Shown: positions 32,052 through 40,175 of the stretch, piece by piece
How positions within the stretch are numbered: position 1 is the stretch's first letter
Layout of the letters: each line of letters starts with the position of its first letter
From: Paenibacillus sp. JZ16
Lineage (GTDB): Bacteria; Bacillota; Bacilli; Paenibacillales; Paenibacillaceae
Direction: 5' to 3'
Assembly: GCF_015326965.1 (NCBI RefSeq)
Contig: NZ_CP017659.1
Coordinates: 5,646,001 to 5,710,000, forward strand
Length of the DNA: 64,000 nucleotides
Notes under the pieces: model-generated
Database searches by the model: none
Told to the model about the DNA's origin: nothing
Seen by the model: the letters and a program-made list of their open reading frames with translations, nothing else
Made by a program: the position numbers and the translations under genes

Positions 32052-33083
32052 TTATTCGAAATGTTCGATAACAACTTTCCCAACCATTTTCCCGGATTCA
32101 ACCATTCCATGGGCTTTTTTTAGATTTTCAGCATTAATCGGTCTAAGTACGTCGGTTAGGGTCGTTACTATTCTTTTTTGATCGATAAATTCTGATAAGG
32201 CAGAAAGTAATTGATGTTGTTCTTGCATGTCTTCTGTTTGAAACATGGCTCTCGTAAACATAAATTCCCAAACAAAGGTAGCACTTTTACTCTTGAGTAC
32301 ATTTAAATCTTGTTTCTCAGCTGTTTCAACAATCGAACAAATTTTGCCTTGTGGAAGTATAGAAGCCGCAATTTGATCCCAGTGTTGATCCGTATTATTT
32401 AAACAAAAGATATAATCAACACCTTTCAAGTTGATTTCTTCCAATTGTTCAACAAAAGGTTTATAGTGATTAATCACATAGTCCGAACCAAGTTTTTTGC
32501 ACCAATTTATTGATTCTTGTCGGGAAGCTGTTGAGATAACCGTTAATCCTGCTAACTTTGCCAGTTGAATAGCTATAGAACCTACTCCACCTGCGCCACC
32601 TATAATTAAAATAGAACGTTCTTTATTTTTTTGTGTATTGTTCAAGTCGATACCTAATCGTTCAAATAATCCTTCCCAAGCGGTTATGGCGGTTAAAGGT
32701 AATGCAGCTGCTTGTGCATCATTAAGTGTTTCAGGTTTCTTACCAACGATTCTTTCATCTACTAAATGATATTCGCTATATGTTCCTGGTCTAGTAATAC
32801 TTCCTGCATAATAAACCTGGTCACCTGGTTTGAATAATTTACAATCTTCCCCAACTTCTTCTACAATACCTGAGGCGTCCCATCCAAGAATCTTTGGTGT
32901 TTCCTCTTGTTTATCTTTAGGCGCCCTTACTTTCACATCAACCGGATTAATCGAGATTGCATTGACTTTAACTAAAATATCGCGTCCTTCCGCTTTTGGC
33001 TTCGGTATTGTAATATCGATCAGACTTTCTGAATGATGAATGGGAAGGTATTTATACAATCCTACGGCTTTCATTTCCACCAT
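32052..33083 (-). CDS. Zinc-type alcohol dehydrogenase-like oxidoreductase
   Basis: 343 residues of the MDR superfamily, quinone reductase-like branch. GroES-like N-domain with GWDASGIVEEVGEDCKLFKPGDQVYY, then a Rossmann domain with SILIIGGAGGVGSIAIQLAKLAG for NAD(P)H. The cysteine and histidine ligands of catalytic zinc enzymes are absent from the N-domain, so it is likely zinc-free despite its name. AAAGGAGAG lies 7 nt before the ATG. Transcribed divergently from an HxlR-type regulator, a common arrangement for quinone/aldehyde detoxification genes. Confidence 0.9.
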   Translation of the reverse strand: MVEMKAVGLYKYLPIHHSESLIDITIPKPKAEGRDILVKVNAISINPVDVKVRAPKDKQEETPKILGWDASGIVEEVGEDCKLFKPGDQVYYAGSITRPGTYSEYHLVDERIVGKKPETLNDAQAAALPLTAITAWEGLFERLGIDLNNTQKNKERSILIIGGAGGVGSIAIQLAKLAGLTVISTASRQESINWCKKLGSDYVINHYKPFVEQLEEINLKGVDYIFCLNNTDQHWDQIAASILPQGKICSIVETAEKQDLNVLKSKSATFVWEFMFTRAMFQTEDMQEQHQLLSALSEFIDQKRIVTTLTDVLRPINAENLKKAHGMVESGKMVGKVVIEHFE

Positions 33084-33181
33084 ATGATATCTCTCCTTTA
33101 TTTTAAGATCATTTCAAAATGATAAGTACAGTTATAATATAGGTGATAATAATATAAAAAATAAGTACGCACATTAATGTT

Positions 33182-33202
33182 GTATAGTAACATTATGTAT
33201 AC
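33182..33202. promoter_or_regulatory. Imperfect palindrome in the HxlR / oxidoreductase intergenic region
   Basis: GTATAGTAACATTATGTATAC, an imperfect palindrome with outer arms GTATA/TATAC, 19 nt before the HxlR gene. HxlR regulators bind short AT-rich dyads between divergent genes; this is the best candidate seen. Confidence 0.4.
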
Positions 33203-33220
33203 TGTAAAAAGAGGTGTGTC

Positions 33221-33601
33221 ATGATGCGCAATCGAAAAAGTGGTTACGGAAAGTGTACGGATGGTCTTCAGCATGCTTGCCCCGTAGAGGTTACGTTAGA
33301 TGTAATTGGGGGTAAATGGAAGGGTGTCATTATTTATCATTTACTTAACGATACGCGTAGATTTAATGAGTTTAGACGATTGGTTCCAGGGATTTCTCAG
33401 CGGATGTTGACTTTACAATTGAGAGAGCTTGAAAATGATGGGATTATTCATAGAGAAGTGTATAATGTCATTCCTCCAAAAGTAGAATATTCCTTAACAC
33501 AATTTGGCCAGACATTGTCCAACATCATTATCCAGATGAGAGAGTGGGGTGAAATATACGCTGAGCAAGTACAAACGCAAAAAACGAAAACATCAATATA
33601 G
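33221..33601 (+). CDS. HxlR-family transcriptional regulator
   Basis: 126 residues. Winged-helix HxlR signature: CPVEVTLDVIGGKWKGVIIY, then RRFNEFRRLVPGISQRMLTL and GIIHREVYNVIPPKVEYSLT. Two cysteines sit near the N-terminus (C12, C20), the region where YodB/HypR-type members carry their redox-sensing cysteine, so an electrophile or disulfide stress role is plausible. AGAGGTG precedes tandem ATGs. It is divergent from the oxidoreductase at 32052, its likely target. Confidence 0.9.
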   Translation: MMRNRKSGYGKCTDGLQHACPVEVTLDVIGGKWKGVIIYHLLNDTRRFNEFRRLVPGISQRMLTLQLRELENDGIIHREVYNVIPPKVEYSLTQFGQTLSNIIIQMREWGEIYAEQVQTQKTKTSI

Positions 33602-33649
33602 TTACAGTCGAGGTATCTAGCAAAGTTAAAATCATACTCTCAAAATAGA

Positions 33650-33698
33650 AAAAACGCTGTGCTTATCGTAAGAAGCTTACGAGAAGCATAGCGTTTTT
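33650..33698. terminator. Bidirectional terminator
   Basis: AAAACGCTGTGCTTATCGTA pairs with TACGAGAAGCATAGCGTTTT across a short loop, with A/T tails. It separates the convergent HxlR and permease genes. Confidence 0.9.
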
Positions 33699-33760
33699 CA
33701 TGAATTCTATTATTTCAAATGTAGGGCTCCGTCAAAAAGTGCCCTGCCTCGCTCTACAAC

Positions 33761-35113
33761 TTACTTCGCACTAGGCAGCAATTTATTCAACAAGATCGCT
33801 GCAAGCGAAGCAGCCAGAATCGGTGATCCGAGTAAATACTGCACGAACGTAGGCAGTGTGTACAAGAAATCTTTAGGAATGAGCACTAACGCTAACGTCA
33901 AAATCATCGGAATAGCAATAATGTACATTTCTTTTTCCCCGATTTTCACGTTCTTCATGACCTGGATCCCGTTAATCGAGATGATGCCGCAGACGATGGC
34001 GAATACGCCGCCGATGACCGCGGTTGGGATCGAGGAGATCAGCGCGGCCAATTTGCCGGAACAGCCGAAGAGGACAAACCATCCGCCTACCGCCAGGAAG
34101 ACCCGGCGACTGGCCACACCCGTGATGGAGATAATGCCTGCATTCGTGGAATAGCCGGTAACCGGCGTGGAGCCGAGTCCTGAAGCAATCAGGCAGCTGA
34201 TCCCTTCGCCAATCACCCCTCGGTTAATGTTCTTATCCGTTAACGGTTTATCGATGACGTTACTGATGGCAAACCATGTACCCGTTGTTTCCGCCAGCAG
34301 TACGAGGTAAATGATGACCATGGTGATGATCGCCGAGAAGTCGAACGAAAAGCCAAAATCCTTAAACGGAATCTGCGGCATGCTGAACCACTTGGCGTTT
34401 GCAACAGCGCTGAAATCCAGCACACCCATAAAGTTGGCGGAGATACATCCGATAATTAATGCGACCATCACGGACGTAACGCGGAATATCGCGCCTCTTG
34501 TTCGGAACAGAGAACCCAGGATGACGAACAGGATGAGTGCAGCCGCTGAGATCAGGGCCAGCAGCACATTCTGATTGATGGTGGCGTCCGTGGCGCCGTA
34601 GATATTGTCTCGAATCGCAACAGGCAATAACGACAGACCGACAATGAAGATGATCGTGCCCCCGACAATGGGCGGGATGAAGGATTTAACGATTTTATTG
34701 AAAACTCCCGTATATCCCAAAATAATGACGAGGATCGCGCCAATCAAGCTCGCGCCCAGCACGGAACTCCAACCCATCTCTCCACCGCCGCTGGCGGCAT
34801 ATATGGCGACAATCGCGCCGAGTGGAACATAGGATGGGCCCTGCGCCATCGGCAGCTTCATACAGAAATACGTTTGCACGATCGTGGCAAGCCCTGCCGC
34901 AATAAACGTGGATTGAATCAATGCGCTGGACTGATTGGGCGCTAAGCCGATTAACATGGCAATCAGGAAAGGAACGACATAGACGTCCATCGCGACGACA
35001 TGCTGTAAACCGAGAATGGCGGATTTCCCGAATGATATTTTGCCGTCGGGAGGTACCGTTAAATGCTGTGACTTCGTTTGCTCGTCATTTTGCTTGTCTG
35101 CTTGTGTATTCAC
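33761..35113 (-). CDS. NCS2-family purine/pyrimidine permease
   Basis: About 450 residues with 12-14 hydrophobic segments. NCS2 landmarks: AILGLQHVVAMDVYVVPFLI at the N-terminus, GPSYVPLGAIVAIYAASGG, and the NCS2 signature region VLLAETTGTWFAISNVIDKP through GLGSTPVTGYSTNAGII. It transports a nucleobase by ion symport. The start is uncertain. GTG 35113 follows a plausible RBS, while TTG 35158 would have its RBS almost adjacent. Followed in the same direction after guanine deaminase, so guanine or another purine is the likely substrate. A copy of its 3' end lies at 20532-20612. Confidence 0.9.
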   Translation of the reverse strand: MNTQADKQNDEQTKSQHLTVPPDGKISFGKSAILGLQHVVAMDVYVVPFLIAMLIGLAPNQSSALIQSTFIAAGLATIVQTYFCMKLPMAQGPSYVPLGAIVAIYAASGGGEMGWSSVLGASLIGAILVIILGYTGVFNKIVKSFIPPIVGGTIIFIVGLSLLPVAIRDNIYGATDATINQNVLLALISAAALILFVILGSLFRTRGAIFRVTSVMVALIIGCISANFMGVLDFSAVANAKWFSMPQIPFKDFGFSFDFSAIITMVIIYLVLLAETTGTWFAISNVIDKPLTDKNINRGVIGEGISCLIASGLGSTPVTGYSTNAGIISITGVASRRVFLAVGGWFVLFGCSGKLAALISSIPTAVIGGVFAIVCGIISINGIQVMKNVKIGEKEMYIIAIPMILTLALVLIPKDFLYTLPTFVQYLLGSPILAASLAAILLNKLLPSAK

Positions 35114-35170
35114 TCCGCTGGACACCTCGAATGTTAGGATGAATTGCTTTTTGAACAACCTCTATCTTTC

Positions 35171-36535
35171 TTAACGCGTATGAACCTTTTCCCCTTGTAC
35201 CCACACCTCGCGGATATGCTCAGGACGTGCCAGATACATGATCTTCTGAAAAATATCTTGTGTGTCTTCATTCTCATCGAAAATCGGCAGCTTGGCGGAT
35301 GGAAGTCTCGTATCGATCACCTGCACATCCCATGCGTAGTTTTCTTGTATGCGGCCAATCGGCAGGCTCAGACTTTCACCGCCTCCGGCCGTGGCCAGAT
35401 AGAATGCCTCATGGACCGTAATCCGCGACTCGGGCACGCCGCGAGCTTCCGCAGGAAGGGAGGTGTTCACGCCATCTTCCAGCATCCTCGAGGACATTAC
35501 GGCCTGTCTTATATTATCGAAGAGACTCGGTGAGAAGCCGCCGGATAGATCCGAGCCTAAACCGATCTCGACATTGTTGGCGTGGAAGCGGGCGACCGGG
35601 ATGACGCTGTTGGCGAAATACGCGTTGGATATCGGGCAATGCGCGATCGCGGTGCCGGTGTCAGCGAACAATTCGGCATCCTGATCATCGAGAAAATTAC
35701 AATGAGCCATGACCGATTTATCGCGCAGCAGGCCAAAATCATGCAGGGCAAACGCATCGTTTTTCTGGAACCGGTCCTTCACATACCCGTGCGCCCAATC
35801 GCTTTCGCTGCAATGGGACTGCACATACGTGTCGTATTTGGCTGCCAGCTCGCCTAGCCCCTTCAGCCCCTCATCGGTGCAGCTTGGAATAAAGCGTGGG
35901 GTCACGACGGGATACACGCCTTGTTTGGTGGTCTTGGCGAGTTCCTGTACAGCGATAATAAATTCCTCCGTATCCGCCAGTGCCGTGGATGTGTCCGCAT
36001 CGCGGTAGTAATCCGGATTCTGCTCGGGATCGTCCATGACAACCTTTCCGACAAGTCCGCGCTGGCCTTTGTTCGCACAGATTTGGGCTAACAACAAGCT
36101 GGCTTCTTTATGCACCGTGGCAAAATAAAGCGCCGTCGTTGTTCCGTTGGCCAGCAGGGTACTTACCACATCGTCGTAAACCTGTTGCGCAAACGCCAGA
36201 TCGGAGAATTTGGATTCCAGCGGGAACGTATACGTATTCAGCCAATCGTAGAGTGGAATGTCCAATGCGGTTCCGGATTGAGCCCATTGCGGGGCATGAA
36301 CGTGCAAATCGACAAAGCCAGGCAGGAAATACTGTCCTTCCTCTAGTCGGTGAAAGCTGTCCGTGCCTTGATACGTATCCAGCAAGGATTGATAGTCGGC
36401 GTCTTCCGGTGCCACGACTCGCTCAATCATGCCGCCCGTGTTGATGCAGTAAAGATAGTCTCTCAATACTTGAATTTCTTTGGGAGATTTGCTTGAAAAA
36501 GAAGTCCCTTGAAATAATAACATATATTTACTCAT
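35171..36535 (-). CDS. guaD: Guanine deaminase
   Basis: 454-residue amidohydrolase converting guanine to xanthine and ammonia. Metal-site motifs: PGFVDLHVHAPQWAQSGTAL (HxH), QSHCSESDWAHGYVKDRF, VMAHCNFLDDQDAELFADTG and GLGSDLSGGFSPSLF with the catalytic Asp. The ATG at 36535 (MSKYMLLFQG) with AAGGCGG upstream is preferred over the earlier in-frame ATG. The permease gene follows after about 57 nt, forming a purine salvage unit. I looked for a purine riboswitch in the leader and saw none. Confidence 0.94.
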   Translation of the reverse strand: MSKYMLLFQGTSFSSKSPKEIQVLRDYLYCINTGGMIERVVAPEDADYQSLLDTYQGTDSFHRLEEGQYFLPGFVDLHVHAPQWAQSGTALDIPLYDWLNTYTFPLESKFSDLAFAQQVYDDVVSTLLANGTTTALYFATVHKEASLLLAQICANKGQRGLVGKVVMDDPEQNPDYYRDADTSTALADTEEFIIAVQELAKTTKQGVYPVVTPRFIPSCTDEGLKGLGELAAKYDTYVQSHCSESDWAHGYVKDRFQKNDAFALHDFGLLRDKSVMAHCNFLDDQDAELFADTGTAIAHCPISNAYFANSVIPVARFHANNVEIGLGSDLSGGFSPSLFDNIRQAVMSSRMLEDGVNTSLPAEARGVPESRITVHEAFYLATAGGGESLSLPIGRIQENYAWDVQVIDTRLPSAKLPIFDENEDTQDIFQKIMYLARPEHIREVWVQGEKVHTR

Positions 36536-36749
36536 TTTTACCGCCTTAATGTTCGTTTTTTGGAGCGCTTTTGTCATTATAGTCCGTTAAAAAAGAGATG
36601 TCCATAGTTTAAAGGCGAATAGATATGAGCTTGAGTTATTAACGAAGACTCCATAGTGATGACAGGTCAGGAACACGATTGAGATCATTCGGAGTTACCC
36701 GGGGGATACAGGGAGGCTTCTTCATGAGAGATAACGTCCGCAGCCTTTT

Positions 36750-36962
36750 TTGTATAGAGAAAAGGATATCAGTCGGCCCCTACAGAATAACTTGAAGCTG
36801 CAATCATTTTTGAGACTTGAAGAGGCCCGGCGCAGGCTGGAGTACCGGATCTTGGACAGTCTTGGACTGAACAAGGAACGAATGAACAACTCCCATTATG
36901 ATCAAGAGACGTACAGAACCATGCTGAGGAACAAGCTGAAGCTTCATGGGGTCATCCAATAA
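36750..36962 (+). CDS. Small helical hypothetical protein
   Basis: Up to 70 residues from TTG 36750; no convincing RBS for this or the later TTG starts. Two helices are predicted (SFLRLEEARRRLEYRILDSL and YDQETYRTMLRNKLKLHGVI). Faint resemblance to Spo0E-type small phosphatases, but the SQxLD motif is lacking (NNSHYDQE instead). It lies 31 nt before the next lipoprotein gene. Confidence 0.35.
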   Translation: MYREKDISRPLQNNLKLQSFLRLEEARRRLEYRILDSLGLNKERMNNSHYDQETYRTMLRNKLKLHGVIQ

Positions 36963-36993
36963 TACTATTTTGTGAAGAAGGAAGGACGATTTG

Positions 36994-37434
36994 ATGAAGC
37001 ACTTTTTAACGATCATGCTGCTCTATATGGCGGCTCTATTAACAGGCTGCGATAAGGAACCCGGCTGGGAAACGATGCAGCTGCTGGACGAGAAGGTTGT
37101 CGAAATTCGGATTTCGGCATTTGAGTCATGGGACGAGATGAACGGGGATACACTGGTTTCTTTCAAGGAGGCGAAGGCTGTAAGCGCATTTGAGGAAGCG
37201 ATCCGTACGGCTCGCAAGCAACCAGATGCTGCCAAACGAACAGACCCGGATTACGACGTGATGGTTATCTATGATCAGCAATCCCCGATTCACGCCATTA
37301 AGCTGTGGTTGGGGGAAGAGGGTCAGGAAAGTGTGTTTAGCTACGGTTTCAAAGATTGGGGAGAAGATGTATATGTGGTTTCCGCCAAACATACGGATCG
37401 GATGAGAGAACTCATTTTGCAAGAGGGGCATTAA
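36994..37434 (+). CDS. Lipoprotein of unknown function
   Basis: 146 residues, ATG 36994 with AAGGAAGGA upstream. Signal peptide with lipobox LLTGC at about residue 20. The mature part has strand-helix pattern KVVEIRISAFESWDEMNGDT, then YDVMVIYDQQSPIHAIKLWL. Several Paenibacillus/Bacillus lipoproteins have this layout; no function can be inferred. Confidence 0.75.
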   Translation: MKHFLTIMLLYMAALLTGCDKEPGWETMQLLDEKVVEIRISAFESWDEMNGDTLVSFKEAKAVSAFEEAIRTARKQPDAAKRTDPDYDVMVIYDQQSPIHAIKLWLGEEGQESVFSYGFKDWGEDVYVVSAKHTDRMRELILQEGH

Positions 37435-37615
37435 CGCCGTAGCGGAGGGAATCTCTTTTTTATGTTCAGTAGCTGGAGATGATATAAAAGCCAGTTTAGT
37501 AGGTTATTCAATCCGTATATCTGTCTTGGGGCTCATATCCCATAAAATAACGACTTAGACGTATAAAATCAGGGGATTGGGAGATGAATGAATACATCAT
37601 TCAGGAGGCGATGAA

Positions 37616-38368
37616 GTGAAGAAGAAGACCAACAAGTTAAAATATATGGCTGGAGCATTTCTTGCCGGAGCCCTGCTGTTTACAGGTATTTTGTTCGCTG
37701 CTGGGAATCCCGAAGGAACTTTAGCTGCGATTAAACACACGATGTCTAAAATAAGCTACTACGTGAACGGCAAGGATAACTCCACCGCTGACGGACCATT
37801 TGCGCAACAAGGGACGGCGGCCTCGGATTCCGAGACTCCTACCGGCAGCAGCGATGTACCCGCTCGCATGGTTTCGGATCCGGTTAATCAACCCGTGTTC
37901 TGGGACCAGGCTTTCAGGAAGGAATCTCTGGGGCATCTTGAAGTCCAGCTGTACAATGCGGCGGGGGAGTCTGCCGGTTCCGCTATCTTGGAGCAGATCA
38001 ATGACGGGGTGAAGGTGAAGATCACAGCATCGGGCCTTACACCAGGCAAGCATGGGTTCCATGTACATGAGAACACGATCAAAGATAGGGATTTCAAGTC
38101 TGCCGGTGGGCATTTTAATCCGACCGACAAGCATCATGGACTCAAGCATCCACAAGGAAGCCATGTTGGCGATATGCCGAATCTGGTCGTAGGCGCAGAC
38201 GGCACCGTGGAAGCGGAGACGATCATTCAGCATGGCACCCTTGAAAAGAACCAGCCAAACTCAGTGCTCGGACGCTCGCTGATCATTCATGCCGACGAAG
38301 ATGACGGCGTAACCGATCCATCGGGCAATTCCGGCGACCGGGTGGCCGGGGGGAATATTCCGGAGTAA
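37616..38368 (+). CDS. Cu/Zn superoxide dismutase-like protein lacking the disulfide cysteines
   Basis: 250 residues from GTG with AGGAGGCG upstream. N-terminal membrane/signal segment (MAGAFLAGALLFTGILFAAG), a spacer, then a SOD_Cu domain: GLTPGKHGFHVHE (two His), SAGGHFNPTDKHHGLKHPQG (bridging and zinc His), SHVGDMPNL (zinc His and Asp), LIIHADEDD (copper His), and the GNSGDRVAGGNI end. All metal ligands are present, but both conserved cysteines are replaced (ENTIKDRDF instead of a Cys; GDRVAGG instead of ACG). It acts outside the membrane if active. GTG start and position at a transcription unit of its own; followed by a terminator. Confidence 0.88.
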   Translation: MKKKTNKLKYMAGAFLAGALLFTGILFAAGNPEGTLAAIKHTMSKISYYVNGKDNSTADGPFAQQGTAASDSETPTGSSDVPARMVSDPVNQPVFWDQAFRKESLGHLEVQLYNAAGESAGSAILEQINDGVKVKITASGLTPGKHGFHVHENTIKDRDFKSAGGHFNPTDKHHGLKHPQGSHVGDMPNLVVGADGTVEAETIIQHGTLEKNQPNSVLGRSLIIHADEDDGVTDPSGNSGDRVAGGNIPE

Positions 38369-38421
38369 TCCTGCAAGCTACAGGTAACATGTGGTTTGTA
38401 GCATATGAATGTCAGTGAAAG

Positions 38422-38450
38422 ACGCATCTCTTTAGGAGGTGCGTTTTTTT
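38422..38450 (+). terminator. Terminator after the SOD-like gene
   Basis: ACGCATCTC tttA GGAGGTGCGT with seven T residues. The same 26-nt hairpin sequence occurs at 48139-48166 after the STAND gene. Confidence 0.8.
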
Positions 38451-38516
38451 GTGATGGTTGTATGGCGGGACATGCTAGAATAGAACCATCATAAACTGCT
38501 ATTGGAGGTATCTTCA

Positions 38517-39034
38517 TTGATCATTCAACTGGGCGATTTTGAGGTGGAATCTGGACAATTGGTTGTCGCGGACCCTTGTTATGAATTGGATACGAACATT
38601 ATTATCATGGGTGTGCTGGAAGCCGCATTGAGTGGAACGTGGGTAGGAGAAGTAGAGAAGGTGGAGATTCCGGACTGGGGCGAAGCCAACGCCAAGCTAA
38701 CGGCTTACCATCACTCGGCAGCTGAACAGGGGGCATTCCTGGAATGGATCAAGTGTCCTTTTATAGCTGGGGTGGATAGCGGGCAGGCCGGGATTTTTGA
38801 TATTCAAAAGTATACCGAATTCCTGACGCTGATGCGACATCAGATAGCTCGGATACGGATAGTGCTTGGTATCTTGCATGCTGCGACATCACCGACAGCG
38901 GAGAAGAAGCGGGTGTCCTGGATGGAGGCGTCGTATCCCGGACCGGCATTGGCGATGGTGCATATGGCGTGTATAAGGCCGTGAATGAGCAGGATCAGGT
39001 GGTTGGCGTAAAAATTGTGTTTATTAAGAGCTAG
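38517..39034 (+). pseudogene. DUF4241-like protein, frameshifted
   Basis: From TTG 38517 (GGAGGT 7 nt upstream) the frame reads IIQLGDFEVESGQLVVADPC through WIKCPFIAGVDSGQAGIFDI. At about 38812 the coherent protein moves to another frame: YRIPDADATSDSSDTDSAWY, LACCDITDSGEEAGVLDGGV, and VVGVKIVFIKS to TAG at 39032. The original frame instead runs on into unrelated residues to 38984. A 2-base gain (or 1-base loss) near GTATACC explains it. DUF4241 proteins have unknown function. Real pseudogene or sequencing error. Confidence 0.7.
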
Positions 39035-39070
39035 TTGAGTGTCAGTGTAACCAAATAGGAGCAAGCGCGA

Positions 39071-39104
39071 ACAGCCATGGAAGGCATCCTTTTATGGCTG
39101 TTTT
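39071..39104 (+). terminator. Terminator after the DUF4241 gene
   Basis: ACAGCCAT / ATGGCTGT stem followed by TTTT. Confidence 0.7.
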
Positions 39105-39254
39105 GTATTAGCGATTTAGTTACTGACGAATACTTTGGTAATAGGTTTTACAATACAACTAGCGCATTTTAAAAGCTATTGAAAAGCTATTATGCAACTT
39201 AGAGTGAGTAATCAACAAACCAAGCACACTAAAAAATTGACAGGATTGAATTAA

Positions 39255-39662
39255 ATGAGTCAAACCATTAAAGAGATTTATTCATTGAATCCAAACAATC
39301 AGAATCATGAACCCGAGTATGCATTGGATAAATGGTACGATAGTCTAATTAATAAAACAGCGGACGAGATTGATTTGGAAGATGTTTCAAGGATGTTATC
39401 TCAGAATGTATTCATTGACCTTGGCATAAAAAGGGCGATGGAAATTTTATCGGAGGATCCGATTGCTGGGGGGTTTTATGATGGTCAATTGCTGGAGTTA
39501 CTTAGTGCTGTCGATTTAGATGACTTTAAAGATTTGTCTCAGCTTAAGCTTCTTCTACAGAAGATTAATAACAATGTTTCAAATTTAGATTGGTCTAGTG
39601 AAGAAGATCAGATTGAGTATAGTGAGTTATTAACCAATTTTATGAATAAGATTAATTTGTAA
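39255..39662 (+). CDS. Orphan CDI-type immunity protein
   Basis: 135-residue acidic helical protein. The pattern ALDKWYDSLINKTADEIDLE, then DVSRMLSQNVFIDLGIKRAM, EILSEDPIAGGFYDGQLLEL matches CdiI-type immunity proteins found in many Bacillales. No toxin gene adjoins it, so it is an orphan that may protect against contact-dependent toxins of relatives. The ATG lacks a strong SD (TTGACAGGATTGAATTAA upstream). Confidence 0.7.
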   Translation: MSQTIKEIYSLNPNNQNHEPEYALDKWYDSLINKTADEIDLEDVSRMLSQNVFIDLGIKRAMEILSEDPIAGGFYDGQLLELLSAVDLDDFKDLSQLKLLLQKINNNVSNLDWSSEEDQIEYSELLTNFMNKINL

Positions 39663-40175
39663 TCTCAATATAAGGTTGGTTTGCAGGTTACACACTTGAG
39701 AAATACGTGAAAGTTTCCAAGGTTTATTCTAATCTAAGTATGAGTTAGGAATTTGCCTTTTTGCAAGTTTGCAGGAATGATTATTTTTTAATCAATTTGC
39801 GGAAATCACTACTGGCGGCAGCAAATTTTTCTATACTATGATGGAAACGCTACAATAAGGTATCTTTATATATAGCCATTCAACTAAAGGGAAACTTAAA
39901 TCTAAGAAACGGTGAAGGAAGTTTTGTGGTTGGCAGCTATATTTAATGTCGGACCAAGATCAAGCAAACGTGAAACCAATAAACTAAAAGAGGTAGCCGA
40001 TTATAATGATCGGCTGCTTTTTGTTAGGTAAAAGAGCAGTAAGTTTAACACTATCCTAACATTTTGAGCATTTTAATTTTTTGCAAATAACCTTGTGATA
40101 TAATGACTTTTTGCGACCAGAATTTGTGGAGTCTAGCGCCTCTAGTAAAGCTAACTGGAAAACAGGAGGTTTACT
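39663..40175. other. Gene-free stretch with an isolated terminator
   Basis: No intact gene seen. A hairpin GTAGCCGAT / ATCGGCTGC with TTTTTG at about 39993-40023 stands alone, suggesting that a gene formerly ended here. The right part contains the control region of the DUF2207 gene. Confidence 0.45.

Noticed and set aside
36536..36749. Purine riboswitch before guanine deaminase
   Set aside because: The conserved purine aptamer blocks were not found in the leader of either strand.
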